Assembly: GCA_028818695.1 (NCBI GenBank)
Contig: JAPPNK010000020.1
Coordinates: 1 to 33,671, forward strand
Origin: Candidatus Poribacteria bacterium
GTDB taxonomy: Bacteria; Poribacteria; WGA-4E; GCA-2687025
DNA length: 33,671 nucleotides
Direction of reading: 5' to 3'
Below the pieces are notes generated by a model that was not told the origin of the DNA, did no database searches, and saw only the letters and a list, made by a program, of their open reading frames with translations. Made by a program: the position numbers and the translations under genes. The first letter of the stretch is position 1. Each line of letters begins with the position of its first letter. Shown piece after piece: positions 9,201 through 17,056 of this stretch.

Positions 9201-11715
9201 CTTTTCGGTTCGTCACCTGAAAATTGATCTGCGCCTCTTCGCCCGGAAGATAGACGTTCTGATCAGGGCGAATCTCGATCGTCAGATCGTCCGCCGGCGA
9301 CACAAAGGCGCGGCGGGTGTCCCGGCGTATCTGTCCGTCTGGAAAGGTCTGGTATGCGTGGAGCGTCAAGGAGCCGAAATCGCCAGGTCCGACCGGCATC
9401 GCCGCCTGCGCGCGTCCTTCCTTCAGCTCCGCCGACGCCGTGTAGATCGTCTGCCCTTCCCGTATTGCGTCCACATAAACCCAGCCCGACTTGCCCGGCG
9501 AAAAGACGGTCATCTCCAGCCGATCGCCCGCCTTGAGAAGCGTTTGATTGGGTCGAAGCAGCAGCGCGTTCGTTTCCGTCTCAAGGTTGATGATTCGCGA
9601 AAGGGCGTTGCCTGCCGCGTCCTTCGCTTCAAGGCGCGCCTCCGCCGTTTCGTCTGGGGTTAAGCGAAACAGGGCGGAACCCATGCTGTCGGTCTCCGCC
9701 GTCTTTGTTTCGCCGCCAAGAGTCAATGACGCCTTTACTCCCTCCGCCGGCGATCCGTCAGGATAGGAGACCACAGCGTAAATCTCATTCTCAACATTCG
9801 GAATCAACCGTCCGCTTTCGGGCAGAAGAACGGCGTTCAACGGCGTTTCAACAACCGGCGCCGAAATCGATACCGACTCGGAATGTCCAGTTCCGTCCGT
9901 TACGGTCACAGCAAAGCGGGCGAAGCTGTTCCCCTTCTCCAACGGCAAACCTGCAAACAGTTTCGGCAGCTGAATCTCAAATGCGCATTCTCCAGACTCG
10001 TTTGTCTTCCCTTCAAACTTCGCAAACTGATCCCAGCCGACATCAAACTTCGAAGCGTCTATATCGACCGACCCCGCCGAGACAGGCTTTCCGAAAAAAT
10101 AATCTGCCTGTATCGTCCCTGAAACCGTCTCGCCGGGCAGATAGTAAGCGCGCTCCAGCGTCGGCTTCACCTTGAACTTCGGCAGCGCATACCGTTCTAC
10201 CGATGCGCTTTTTTGCGCCGTCTGTCCGTCTGAGACGACCCGCGCCGTGTAGGTTCCCATGTTCACCTCGTGCGCCAGCTGAAACTCTGCCGACGCAATG
10301 CCGAACTCGTTGCGTTCCGCCTCGCGCTTGAAAACCTTGTTTCCCTTCGAATCCTCCACCTCAAAAACGACGGAGCCGCCGTCCTGCGCTTGAAGGTCGC
10401 CGGCGCGCAGCGACAACGCCCGAAGGCGCATTCTCTGACCCGGCTGATAGGTCGGCTTGTCGAGCGTCAACATGATCTTCTGCCGCGCCTCGATGCGCAT
10501 CTCCGACGTCAGCTCCTCGTCCCCCCTCTCCGTCCGGACAAGAACGCGCAGCTGGGCATCGCCCTGCGCGTCTTTTGGCAGCTCAAAACGCAAACGCGCC
10601 GATCCGTCCGCGCCGGTCTCCCCCTTTGCCTCCGCAAGCGTCTTGCCGTCCTGCGACGCCTCTGCCGACACATTCGCGCCCTCATACGGATTTTCTTGAT
10701 CGTCTTTCACGAAAACGCGCGCCTCCGCTGGACTGCCTGCAACCCATGTCGTCTGACCCTTCAACTCCGCCCGAATCGATCCGATCAGCTCCGACAGGGC
10801 GAATGTGCGGCGATACGGCGCCGGTCCCATTCCCTCCACGCGCGTCCAGAGAAGGTTTGGCTGTAGCGCCATATCCTTAATGGACGCTTTGAGGCGCAGC
10901 GTCCAAGACCCGCCCGCCCGTTTCGCCGCCTTTGAGCCGCGCGCCAGCTCCTTTCCGTCCGCGCCGTACACGACAGCGCGCATCCGATTCACATACTTCG
11001 TTCCGTCAGGGACTGTCGCTTCAACAATCAGATGGTTTTTCGATCGCTTCGCTGAAACCAGCACAGGCGGCGCCGGCAACATGCGCCGATGAGGCGACAG
11101 CAAAGCCGCCGCTAACACAGGCTCCTCCGCAATCGATAAGGGGGTTTTGCTGAAAATGACCGCCGCGCGAATCTTGTCGTCGATCTGGACGACCTGCGCA
11201 TTGTGGTCATAAACGCGCTGGATCTGGGTATTTTCCAGACGCATCCACCATTCCGGGACGATCTTCTCGATGGAAACATCCAGCAGCGGGCGGTTTGGGA
11301 CGACGCTTTGAAGCCATCCGCGCATCTTTTCTCCTGCCCTGTAGTCCCGGCAGTCGATGATGAGCATTCCGCCGTTTTTTAGATATTCCGCCGTTTTTTC
11401 GCGGTCGATCGGGACATCGCCGATGTTGGCTCCAGCCGTAATGAGCGCGACCGGCGCCGTTTTTGGGTATTTCGAATCGGGCGCTTCTGAAATGATCATA
11501 CGATGGTCAGCGAGTGCCGCCTCCTGAATCGTCTTCAGTTGCGGCTTTGCGTCTCCTAGGACGATCTCATGCAGGACAAAGCTGCCGCCGAACAACCGAT
11601 CTCCAATGTATATCCGATTTCCGTCGTATGTGGCGACAGGCGTTATTTGAGAAGGAGCGGAAGCGCCGACCAGCGTCAACGCCGCAAGCGCAACGGCAGT
11701 GTAAGATTTCATCAT
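6250..11715 (-). CDS. Alpha-2-macroglobulin family protein with intact thioester motif
   Basis: An 1821-residue exported protein. Bacterial alpha-2-macroglobulins trap attacking proteases: cleavage of a bait region exposes a Cys-Gln thioester. A Sec signal (residues 1-22) lacks a lipobox Cys, so it is secreted or periplasmic rather than a lipoprotein. Residues about 40-190 resemble a DUF4159/glutamine-amidotransferase-like domain (NGGMLIIDCRD). Repeated macroglobulin beta domains follow to about 900. The A2M core begins at REYFPET (1117-1123). The thioester GCFEQ has C1335 and Q1338, inside an alpha/alpha barrel that ends near 1620, followed by a receptor-binding-like end. Between the last bait-side domain and the core is an insert (about 900-1040) with DPWGN (991-995) and GPDGRFGTEDD (1013-1023), which resembles the C-terminal calcium-binding part of GspG pseudopilins. 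The usual partner pbpC is not adjacent. AAAGGA precedes the start. Confidence 0.93.
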   Translation of the reverse strand: MMKSYTAVALAALTLVGASAPSQITPVATYDGNRIYIGDRLFGGSFVLHEIVLGDAKPQLKTIQEAALADHRMIISEAPDSKYPKTAPVALITAGANIGDVPIDREKTAEYLKNGGMLIIDCRDYRAGEKMRGWLQSVVPNRPLLDVSIEKIVPEWWMRLENTQIQRVYDHNAQVVQIDDKIRAAVIFSKTPLSIAEEPVLAAALLSPHRRMLPAPPVLVSAKRSKNHLIVEATVPDGTKYVNRMRAVVYGADGKELARGSKAAKRAGGSWTLRLKASIKDMALQPNLLWTRVEGMGPAPYRRTFALSELIGSIRAELKGQTTWVAGSPAEARVFVKDDQENPYEGANVSAEASQDGKTLAEAKGETGADGSARLRFELPKDAQGDAQLRVLVRTERGDEELTSEMRIEARQKIMLTLDKPTYQPGQRMRLRALSLRAGDLQAQDGGSVVFEVEDSKGNKVFKREAERNEFGIASAEFQLAHEVNMGTYTARVVSDGQTAQKSASVERYALPKFKVKPTLERAYYLPGETVSGTIQADYFFGKPVSAGSVDIDASKFDVGWDQFAKFEGKTNESGECAFEIQLPKLFAGLPLEKGNSFARFAVTVTDGTGHSESVSISAPVVETPLNAVLLPESGRLIPNVENEIYAVVSYPDGSPAEGVKASLTLGGETKTAETDSMGSALFRLTPDETAEARLEAKDAAGNALSRIINLETETNALLLRPNQTLLKAGDRLEMTVFSPGKSGWVYVDAIREGQTIYTASAELKEGRAQAAMPVGPGDFGSLTLHAYQTFPDGQIRRDTRRAFVSPADDLTIEIRPDQNVYLPGEEAQINFQVTNRKGNPVLAALGVQMVDEAVFARVEAQPGFERVFFLLEKELLTPRVQITQLQPELIAGPMPRKAAAPNGAQRREQAARLLFAAVDTAHPEYTLAKQSTSHTAEGLQEALRPVAESLFEPFKQAFKNALKGTTGSERRDIFMEIMAGDHLPDEALLDPWGNRLSFQSNEYHQSFAMSMGPDGRFGTEDDIWLYIASGRVPADEELFEQENLGFGMGRFAIVGRRLRRFSARSSVLGRAPVVAVNSPVSASRARQFKTAGLTNLLLEKDASAAPADSAAPPRLREYFPETLFVMPSLLTDEKGHAQLNVPLADSITTWQLAASASTKGGLLGSASAGVRVFQDFFIDIDLPSKLTQGDEVSMPIALYNYLETPQTIRLEIDEADWFEPLSGLEMRAELEPGEVTVRYFRVKAEKHGRHAFTARAYGSTMSDAVRRELQVTPNGRKYELTMNGRLGPEAAKRTAQIPASAVPGASQLFVKIYPGAFSQLADGLDAILRMPSGCFEQTSSTTYPNILALDYMRETEQISPEIQMKAEQYINLGYQRLLSFEVDGGGFSWFGNAPANKILTAYGLMEFADMSRVHEVDPALIKRTQQWLVSTQRRDGSWAPDAAYLHRGVWGRIQSSELLPTAYIVWALASSGYEGEPLTKGVDYLKAHWKAAEDPYMLAMVCNALANAAPDDAAVDDAMARLIAMAKRDGDGSYWTSGLPTMTYAREEAANLEATGLAALALLRWRRDPMLTERALTYLMSMRDPRGTWHTTQATVLALKALLKGSSGAVGEADGTATVLLNGREMGQIRIEPQNSDVAHLLALSDGNGGLKSGAHEVEIRMDGTGRPAFQIFGRFYMPWGNQPKIAPPLPAFNVSVSYDRSRLVKDETVKAACVFRNPQNMNAKMVVIDLGIPPGFAVQPADFERLVSDGVVQKFEIAPRQVILYFDEVSARQTVAFEYSLRAKFPLRAQTGASKAYEYYNPKRVAYAAPLEVNVTEER

Positions 11716-11908
11716 GGTTCCTTTCAGGCTTCTCGGCAGCGCGCCGTTTCTTTATGTCCATATTAAACGTATCGCCCGCCCTCATGGTTGACTCCCGCAT
11801 GACCCTTTAGACGCTAACTTAAGGGGCATGCCGGGAGAGGAGCTTGCGCTCCGTCGACGCGCGCGCTATCTTAACTCTCAACAACATCGTTTTTAGAAAA
11901 ATTGCGCC

Positions 11909-12955
11909 ATGCCAAATCTTTCCCGCGACCAGCTCCATGATCTCATGACGCGCCTTTTTGAGGCTCTTGGCGCGCCTAAAGACGAGGCGCAAACGACAGC
12001 GGATGTGCTGACACAGGCGAACATGACGGGGCATGACTCCCACGGGCTGATCCGAATGCCGCAATACGCCGAAGCGGTCCGAAAAGGGTTTATCCAGCCC
12101 GGCGCCCCGACGGAGATCGTTCAGGACGCGGACGGCGCCGCCGTCTATAACGGCAACTGGAATTTCGGGCAGGTCTCCATGACGCATGCGTTGAACGAGA
12201 CTCTGGAACGCGCTGAGAAGGGAGCTCCCGTCTCCTTTGGCATCCGCAACTGCAACCATATCGGCAGGCTCGGACATTACGCCCATCTGGCGGCGAAGCG
12301 CGGCTGTTTCGCGCTGATTGTTGTCAACAGCACCGGGTCCGCTTCGGCGGTCGCGCCTTACGGAGGCTCAGAGCCGCGGCTCGGCACGAATCCGTTTTGC
12401 GCAGCCTTTCCAACCGAGAGCGACCCCGTCCTCATCGACATGACCTCCAGCGTGGCGGCGGAAGGAAAGATACGAGCGCGTCGAAACGCGAATCAGCCGC
12501 TGCCTGAAGGATGGATACTGGACCTGGAAGGCAAGCCGTCCACCGATCCCGCCGATTTTTACGGACCGCCGCGCGGCGCGATCCTTTCGTTCGGAGGGCA
12601 GGCGGCGCATAAAGGTTTTGGGCTTGGGCTGTTCGCCGAGCTGCTGGCGGGGACGCTCACCGGCGCGGGCAATGTGCGCGAGCGGGAGGGGCATGTCGGC
12701 AACGGCGTCTTCTGCCTGCTCATCAAGATCGACGCCTTTCGTCCGTTGGGCGAGTTTCAAAGCGGCGTGTCGCGTCTCGCGCGCTTCTTGAAGGCGACTC
12801 GGCTGGCGGAGGGTTTTGACGAGATACTGCTCCCTGGCGAACCTGAAGCGCGCGCCGAAAAGGAACGCTCCGCAAACGGCGTCTGGATTGACGAGACGAC
12901 GTGGGGTCAGGTCATGGCAGAGGCGGAGCGGTATGGATGCGCGCCGCCCTTTTAA
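11909..12955 (+). CDS. Ldh_2 family malate/L-lactate-type dehydrogenase
   Basis: A 348-residue NAD(P)-dependent 2-hydroxyacid dehydrogenase of the Ldh_2 family (malate, L-lactate, ureidoglycolate, 2,3-diketogulonate reductases), cytoplasmic. Visible signatures: TGHDSHGLIRMPQY with the catalytic-site His, NHIGRLGHYAH, LGTNPFCAAFP, LIDMTSSVAAEGKI, and a substrate/cofactor segment HKGFGLGLFAELLAGTL. The full family pattern and length are kept, so it is probably active; the exact substrate cannot be told. It is transcribed divergently from the macroglobulin gene across a 193-bp spacer. No good Shine-Dalgarno sequence precedes the ATG; the bases just before it are AT-rich. A second, more divergent member lies at 14997-15992. 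Confidence 0.92.
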   Translation: MPNLSRDQLHDLMTRLFEALGAPKDEAQTTADVLTQANMTGHDSHGLIRMPQYAEAVRKGFIQPGAPTEIVQDADGAAVYNGNWNFGQVSMTHALNETLERAEKGAPVSFGIRNCNHIGRLGHYAHLAAKRGCFALIVVNSTGSASAVAPYGGSEPRLGTNPFCAAFPTESDPVLIDMTSSVAAEGKIRARRNANQPLPEGWILDLEGKPSTDPADFYGPPRGAILSFGGQAAHKGFGLGLFAELLAGTLTGAGNVREREGHVGNGVFCLLIKIDAFRPLGEFQSGVSRLARFLKATRLAEGFDEILLPGEPEARAEKERSANGVWIDETTWGQVMAEAERYGCAPPF

Positions 12956-13016
12956 TCTAAACCTTTCGGCGGGAAGGAACGTCATGAACGTATGACAAGT
13001 GTATTGAGAGGCATGT

Positions 13017-14990
13017 ATGGATAAGTTGAGAAAATGGGCGGCGGCCGCTGCGGCCGCATGCGTATCGGTCGTATCTCTTGCGGCGGTCGGATGCGGAGGC
13101 GAAACGGAGGCGCGGGGCGGACAAGCCCGCACCGAAGCGGTCCGCAAAGCCCCCTTTGTCGTCCGAGTGCAGGAGTCGGGGCGGCTTGAAGCGCTCATAT
13201 CGGTCGATGTGAAATCCAACGTCGAGGGCGAAATTTTGACGCTCAACGTGGAGGACGGCGACAACGTCAGCGCCGGCGACGTCCTGATCGAAATCGATCC
13301 GAAGCAGGTGGACGAGGAAGTGAACCAAGCCTCGGCGAATTATGAGGCGTCGCTGGCGCAGCTTGAACAAGCAAAGGAGCAGACGCGGGTGACGCAGCGC
13401 CGGCTGGACGCGGAGCTTCAGCAGGCGATCGAAAATGTGCGTTCATCGCAGGCGGCGCTGGAGTCATCGAAGCAGTCGACCATCACGCAGGTGGCGCAGG
13501 CGGAGACGGGCATCTCCACCTCGGAGGACGGACTGGCGCGCGATCAGATCGCGCTGAGCCAGGCGGAGATCACGCTTCAGCAGTACCAAATCAATATGAA
13601 CCAGCTGCAGACGTCGCTTGCGTCGGCGCAGCTGGCGCACACGAACGCGCAGAATGAGTTGAAGCGGAATCAGGAGCTGTACGAGAAAAAATATGTGAGC
13701 CTAAGCGTTCTAGAGGCGGCGCAGGAGCGGGAGAGTTCCGTCAAAACATCTCTTGAGAGCGCGCAGCGGAATCTTGAAAATCAGAAGAAGGCGGTTGAAT
13801 CGCAGAAGGCGTCTATTGAGGCGCAGAAGCGGGTCATTCAATCGAGCCAGACGCGGCTTGAGTTTGAAAAGGCGAATTTAGAGATACTGAAAACATCCAG
13901 AGACGCGTCGGAGCGGCAGGCGGAAGCAAACCTTGCCAGCGCAAAGTCGCGGCTGGACGAAATACAGAGCAACATTGAGGCGGAAAAGAAGGTGGCGGCG
14001 CTGTCTGAAAAAACGGCGCAGGCTTCCGTTCTGCGCAACAAAAGCGCGCTTGAAACCGCCAATCAGCGCAAAGGATGGACGACGCTTTCGGCGCCGATTT
14101 CAGGAACGGTGACAAACCTTGTCATTGAACAGGGCGAGATTGTGACCTCCGGGCGCAGCGCTTTTGCGCAGACCCCGCCGCTCATGACCATTGAAGATTT
14201 GAAGCAGATGATTGTGCGCGTCGGCGTCAACGAGGTGGACATGGGGCAAATGGGCGTCGGGCAGCGAGCGGAAATCAGCGTTGATGCGTATCCGAATAAA
14301 AAATTTAAGGGCGAGGTGCGCCGAATCGCCCCCAGCGGTCAGTCGGTCGACAACATTGTGCGGTTTGAAGTGGAGGTGCAGCTGATCGGATCGCCGAAGG
14401 AGCTGCTGCCGGGCATGACAGCGAATGTGGACATCTTTGTGGTGGATATGCAGGATGTGCTTCAAGCGCCGCTTGAGGCGGTGAGCAAGACGGACACCTT
14501 CGGCATACGGGCGGAGTTGAAGCCTGAAGAGCGGTCGAAGTTGAAGGTTGGGGACGCCGTGACGGTGGAGACGCAGATGGGCAAGGCTGTTGAGGCGCGC
14601 GTGGACTCAATAGAGGGGGCCGAGGCGCGTTTTGTGTTGACGAGCGAGTCGCGCGGCTGGCGCGCCGGGTCGGTGAATATGACGGTCGTGACGCCTGCGG
14701 GCGAGACGCTGAAAAGTTTGAGCGGACAGATCACCCGCGCCGAGGCGCATTTTGTTGAAGTCGCCGATGGAGCCGCGCCCAGCCCCGGCGGAAAAGGCCG
14801 CGGCGGTAAACCCAGCGAAAACGGATCCGGCGGAAAAGGCGGCGGACCGAACGCCTCCGAAGGCCAAAAAACTCCTGTTCGGGTCGGACTTAAAAATGAA
14901 GGCTTTTACGAGATTCTGTCCGGCGTACAAGAGGGGCAGATGGTCGTGATTCGACCGCCCCAGCCTCAAGACATGCAGTGGAGGCGGTAA
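13017..14990 (+). CDS. Periplasmic adaptor (HlyD/MacA-like) lipoprotein with very long coiled coil
   Basis: A 657-residue membrane-fusion-type protein. The N-terminus has a lipoprotein signal with C26 (AAVGC). A first lipoyl half (KSNVEGEILTLNVEDGDNV) leads into a Gln/Ala/Glu-rich alpha hairpin, residues about 98-345. A second lipoyl half (LSAPISGTVTNLVIEQGE) and beta-barrel and membrane-proximal parts follow (VGVNEVDMGQMGVGQ, LLPGMTANVDIF). About 130 extra residues then include a Gly/Lys-rich linker (near residues 588-625). Adaptors of this kind join an inner-membrane transporter such as MacB to a TolC-type channel. Usual length is near 400, so both the hairpin and the C-terminus are extended. 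No MacB, RND pump or TolC gene is seen nearby, so its partner is unknown. The next gene starts 6 bases after the stop. Confidence 0.88.
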   Translation: MDKLRKWAAAAAAACVSVVSLAAVGCGGETEARGGQARTEAVRKAPFVVRVQESGRLEALISVDVKSNVEGEILTLNVEDGDNVSAGDVLIEIDPKQVDEEVNQASANYEASLAQLEQAKEQTRVTQRRLDAELQQAIENVRSSQAALESSKQSTITQVAQAETGISTSEDGLARDQIALSQAEITLQQYQINMNQLQTSLASAQLAHTNAQNELKRNQELYEKKYVSLSVLEAAQERESSVKTSLESAQRNLENQKKAVESQKASIEAQKRVIQSSQTRLEFEKANLEILKTSRDASERQAEANLASAKSRLDEIQSNIEAEKKVAALSEKTAQASVLRNKSALETANQRKGWTTLSAPISGTVTNLVIEQGEIVTSGRSAFAQTPPLMTIEDLKQMIVRVGVNEVDMGQMGVGQRAEISVDAYPNKKFKGEVRRIAPSGQSVDNIVRFEVEVQLIGSPKELLPGMTANVDIFVVDMQDVLQAPLEAVSKTDTFGIRAELKPEERSKLKVGDAVTVETQMGKAVEARVDSIEGAEARFVLTSESRGWRAGSVNMTVVTPAGETLKSLSGQITRAEAHFVEVADGAAPSPGGKGRGGKPSENGSGGKGGGPNASEGQKTPVRVGLKNEGFYEILSGVQEGQMVVIRPPQPQDMQWRR

Positions 14991-14996
14991 AGCGCG

Positions 14997-15992
14997 ATGA
15001 ATACGCCTCCCAAGACGGACGCGCGCGTTCCGTATGAGCAGCTGGAGAGCGCGGCGTCGCTCATCGGGCGCAGTGCCGGAATGCCTGAACAGCAGGCGGC
15101 TCTCCTAGGGCGGCTGCTCGCAACGAACGACGCGCGCGGCGTCTTCAGCCATGGCACGCAGCAGGCGGCCGCCTACGCGCGCCAGTTCACGAGCGGGCAG
15201 CTGAACCCAACGCCGAAGCCGCGCCCCGTCCGAGAAACGCCGAACAGCCTGCAGATGGACGGGGACGGCGGGCTGGGCTACTTTCCCGCATATGAGGGAA
15301 CCTTGCGCGTCATCGAAAAGGCGCTGGAGAACGGCGTCGGCGTTCTCTCCACAGGCAACCATGGACATTTCGGCGCCGCAGGAATCTATACACGGCTCAC
15401 GTTGGAGCATGACCTGCTCGCCTTCGTCACGTCGGGGCATCAGATGTCGCTCTCTCCCGGCAGGCCGTATGTGACGGCGGCGGGAGGCTCCCCGATGTCG
15501 TTCAGCTCTCCCGCGGGAGAGGAGGACAGCCTTGTGGTGGACTTCGGCGCGATCCACGACTGCTACGAGGGCGACGTTCACCGAAAGGCGATCTCGCTGC
15601 TGGCGCCGGCGGTTGTGTTTCGGGGGGTCGGGCTGGGCGGCATATGCCAGTCTTGGGGAGGTTTTTTGGCGGGAGTACCGTATGGATCGCCGCCTGAAGA
15701 GCGGAAATGGGCGGGCGCAAATCAAGGCGCGCTGCTCATCGCGTTTCGCATTGATCTGTTTGCGGAGCCTGCAGAGTTCAAGCGGCATATGGACGCCTAT
15801 ATTCGAGATGTGAAACGGCTGGAGCCGGTGGAGCGGTTTGACGAGTGCTTCATGCCGGGCGGTCTTGAGTCGCATCGAGAACGTCTCTGGAAAAAAGAGG
15901 GGGTCCCGTTTGGAGAACATCACCGGCGCCGGCTGGAAGAGACAGCGCGGACGCTGGAGATACAGCTGCCTTGGGAGGAGCGGGCGGAGTAG
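14997..15992 (+). CDS. Divergent Ldh_2 family dehydrogenase-like protein
   Basis: A 331-residue protein related to the Ldh_2 family. The N-terminal part keeps SHG (RGVFSHGTQQ) and GNHGHFGAAGIYT. The usual Asp before the SHG is replaced by Phe, and the mid-protein DMxxSxxAxGK cofactor segment is not recognisable; LVVDFGAIHDCYEGD stands there instead. A glycine-rich GVGLGGICQSWGGFLAG replaces the usual HKGFGLGL helix. It could be an enzyme with altered cofactor or substrate use, or an inactive relative. Its ribosome binding site GGAGGCGG (14980-14987) sits inside the end of the adaptor gene, and the gap is 6 bases, so the two are probably translationally coupled. Confidence in the family is good, in activity low. 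Confidence 0.8.
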   Translation: MNTPPKTDARVPYEQLESAASLIGRSAGMPEQQAALLGRLLATNDARGVFSHGTQQAAAYARQFTSGQLNPTPKPRPVRETPNSLQMDGDGGLGYFPAYEGTLRVIEKALENGVGVLSTGNHGHFGAAGIYTRLTLEHDLLAFVTSGHQMSLSPGRPYVTAAGGSPMSFSSPAGEEDSLVVDFGAIHDCYEGDVHRKAISLLAPAVVFRGVGLGGICQSWGGFLAGVPYGSPPEERKWAGANQGALLIAFRIDLFAEPAEFKRHMDAYIRDVKRLEPVERFDECFMPGGLESHRERLWKKEGVPFGEHHRRRLEETARTLEIQLPWEERAE

Positions 15993-16029
15993 CAGCGCCG
16001 GAGCGATAACTCAAACGCGGGAAGGTTCC

Positions 16030-16818
16030 ATGATACATATCGCGTTTCTGATCCTTATAGCATTCGTTATCGCCGTTTTTGTCTTTCTAGCGCCGGTCTT
16101 GGACGCGCTCATTCCATTCGATGTACTAGCGAATGAAGTTGCGGTTGGATTCGGAGTTACAGCGGGTGCGATCATCCTCTTGGCAACCGCGATCATGCGC
16201 CCCGTATCCGACAAATGGGGGACATTCGTCGGATTCGGGATGGTCGCGATGCTGTTTTGGTCGGATGCGCTGTCGATGTTTATGTTCACAGCGGTCTGGA
16301 CGCTCTTCGCGGGCGGGGTTGTCGGGGATGCGGTTCAAAGGTTTAATGATATAAGGGAAGAGGACGTAGGACGCCCGGCTCTCGCGACAACGGCGGCAGG
16401 ACTGGCGCATCTTTCCTTCCCGCTCGCATTCCTCATCCCTTTTGAGACCTCATTTTTTGGCAAGTCTCTCCCGTTTCTACTTGGCGCGCTGCTGCTGGCG
16501 CTGACAGGGTTCTCTTGTTGGTTCTGGCGACGGTCGGTCCCCCTCGGCTTGGAGGCGCTCCGCGAAGCGTATAAAGCGGCAGCGTCCATGCCGCTGCTCT
16601 CCGTCTTCATCATAACGCGCCGTTATTTTGAGACGCTTGCCTCGCCGCCAATTTCCGAGGCAGCGCTTTGGGGGGCGCTGATTGCGGCGTTCATCGCGCT
16701 TGTAGCCGCCTTCTACCGCATAGAAAGAGAGCGGAAAGCGCGGAGCAGGAGCCGTCAGAGGCTTAAGCCGAAACAAACCCGCGGCGGCGCTGAATTCCCG
16801 CTTGCTTCACAACTTTAA
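16030..16818 (+). CDS. Multi-pass membrane protein of unknown function
   Basis: A 262-residue protein I do not recognise. It begins with a hydrophobic helix (IAFLILIAFVIAVFVFLAPV). Further hydrophobic stretches lie near residues 35-55, 62-95, 130-145, 150-170 and 215-235, so about five or six membrane segments are expected. The C-terminal 30 residues are strongly basic (RERKARSRSRQRLK), suggesting a cytoplasmic tail. The ATG at 16030 is chosen because GGAAGG lies just upstream; an in-frame extension back to 15838 would overlap the preceding gene and is polar. It follows the divergent Ldh_2 gene by 37 bases and may belong to the same transcript. No function is inferred. Confidence 0.75.
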   Translation: MIHIAFLILIAFVIAVFVFLAPVLDALIPFDVLANEVAVGFGVTAGAIILLATAIMRPVSDKWGTFVGFGMVAMLFWSDALSMFMFTAVWTLFAGGVVGDAVQRFNDIREEDVGRPALATTAAGLAHLSFPLAFLIPFETSFFGKSLPFLLGALLLALTGFSCWFWRRSVPLGLEALREAYKAAASMPLLSVFIITRRYFETLASPPISEAALWGALIAAFIALVAAFYRIERERKARSRSRQRLKPKQTRGGAEFPLASQL

Positions 16819-16890
16819 AGAATGTTCCAACGCAGGTAGCCTCTACAGATGATGATGTACGAAAATCCTGTTCAAATCGGGCTCCTCGTC

Positions 16891-16910
16891 ATTCCCGCGA
16901 AAGCGGGAAT
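16891..16910 (+). repeat. Solo GNRA-capped palindrome (copy 2 of the repeat family)
   Basis: A perfect 8-base stem ATTCCCGC/GCGGGAAT is capped by GAAA, followed by CCAGAG as in the other copies. It sits in the 238-bp gap before leuB. A lone copy of the family's outer-arm word (AATGTTCCAAC) is at 16821-16831. No matching arm is found downstream, so this locus looks like a partial or composite copy. Confidence 0.65.
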
Positions 16911-16999
16911 CCAGAGTTTTCCTAGACGGCCTCCACATTCCAAAACGGCTTCTAAAATCAACATCGTCGCCTATAGAGACCGCCCCAACGCATGCGCCT

Positions 17000-17028
17000 T
17001 TGCTTTTTTGGTTAAAAGGCGGTATCGT
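17000..17028 (+). promoter_or_regulatory. Candidate sigma70 promoter for leuB
   Basis: TTGCTT and TATCGT are separated by exactly 17 bases, 28 bases before the leuB ATG. The -10 box matches the consensus at four of six positions. This is a sequence match only. Confidence 0.4.
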
Positions 17029-17056
17029 AGCGGCGTTGTCAAAACGGGAGAGCTTT

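Noticed and set aside
16891-16920. The ATTCCCGC/GCGGGAAT hairpin as a terminator of the membrane protein gene
   Set aside because: It is followed by CCAGAGTTTTCC, as at other dispersed copies, and recurs in unrelated contexts, so it is better seen as a repeat.
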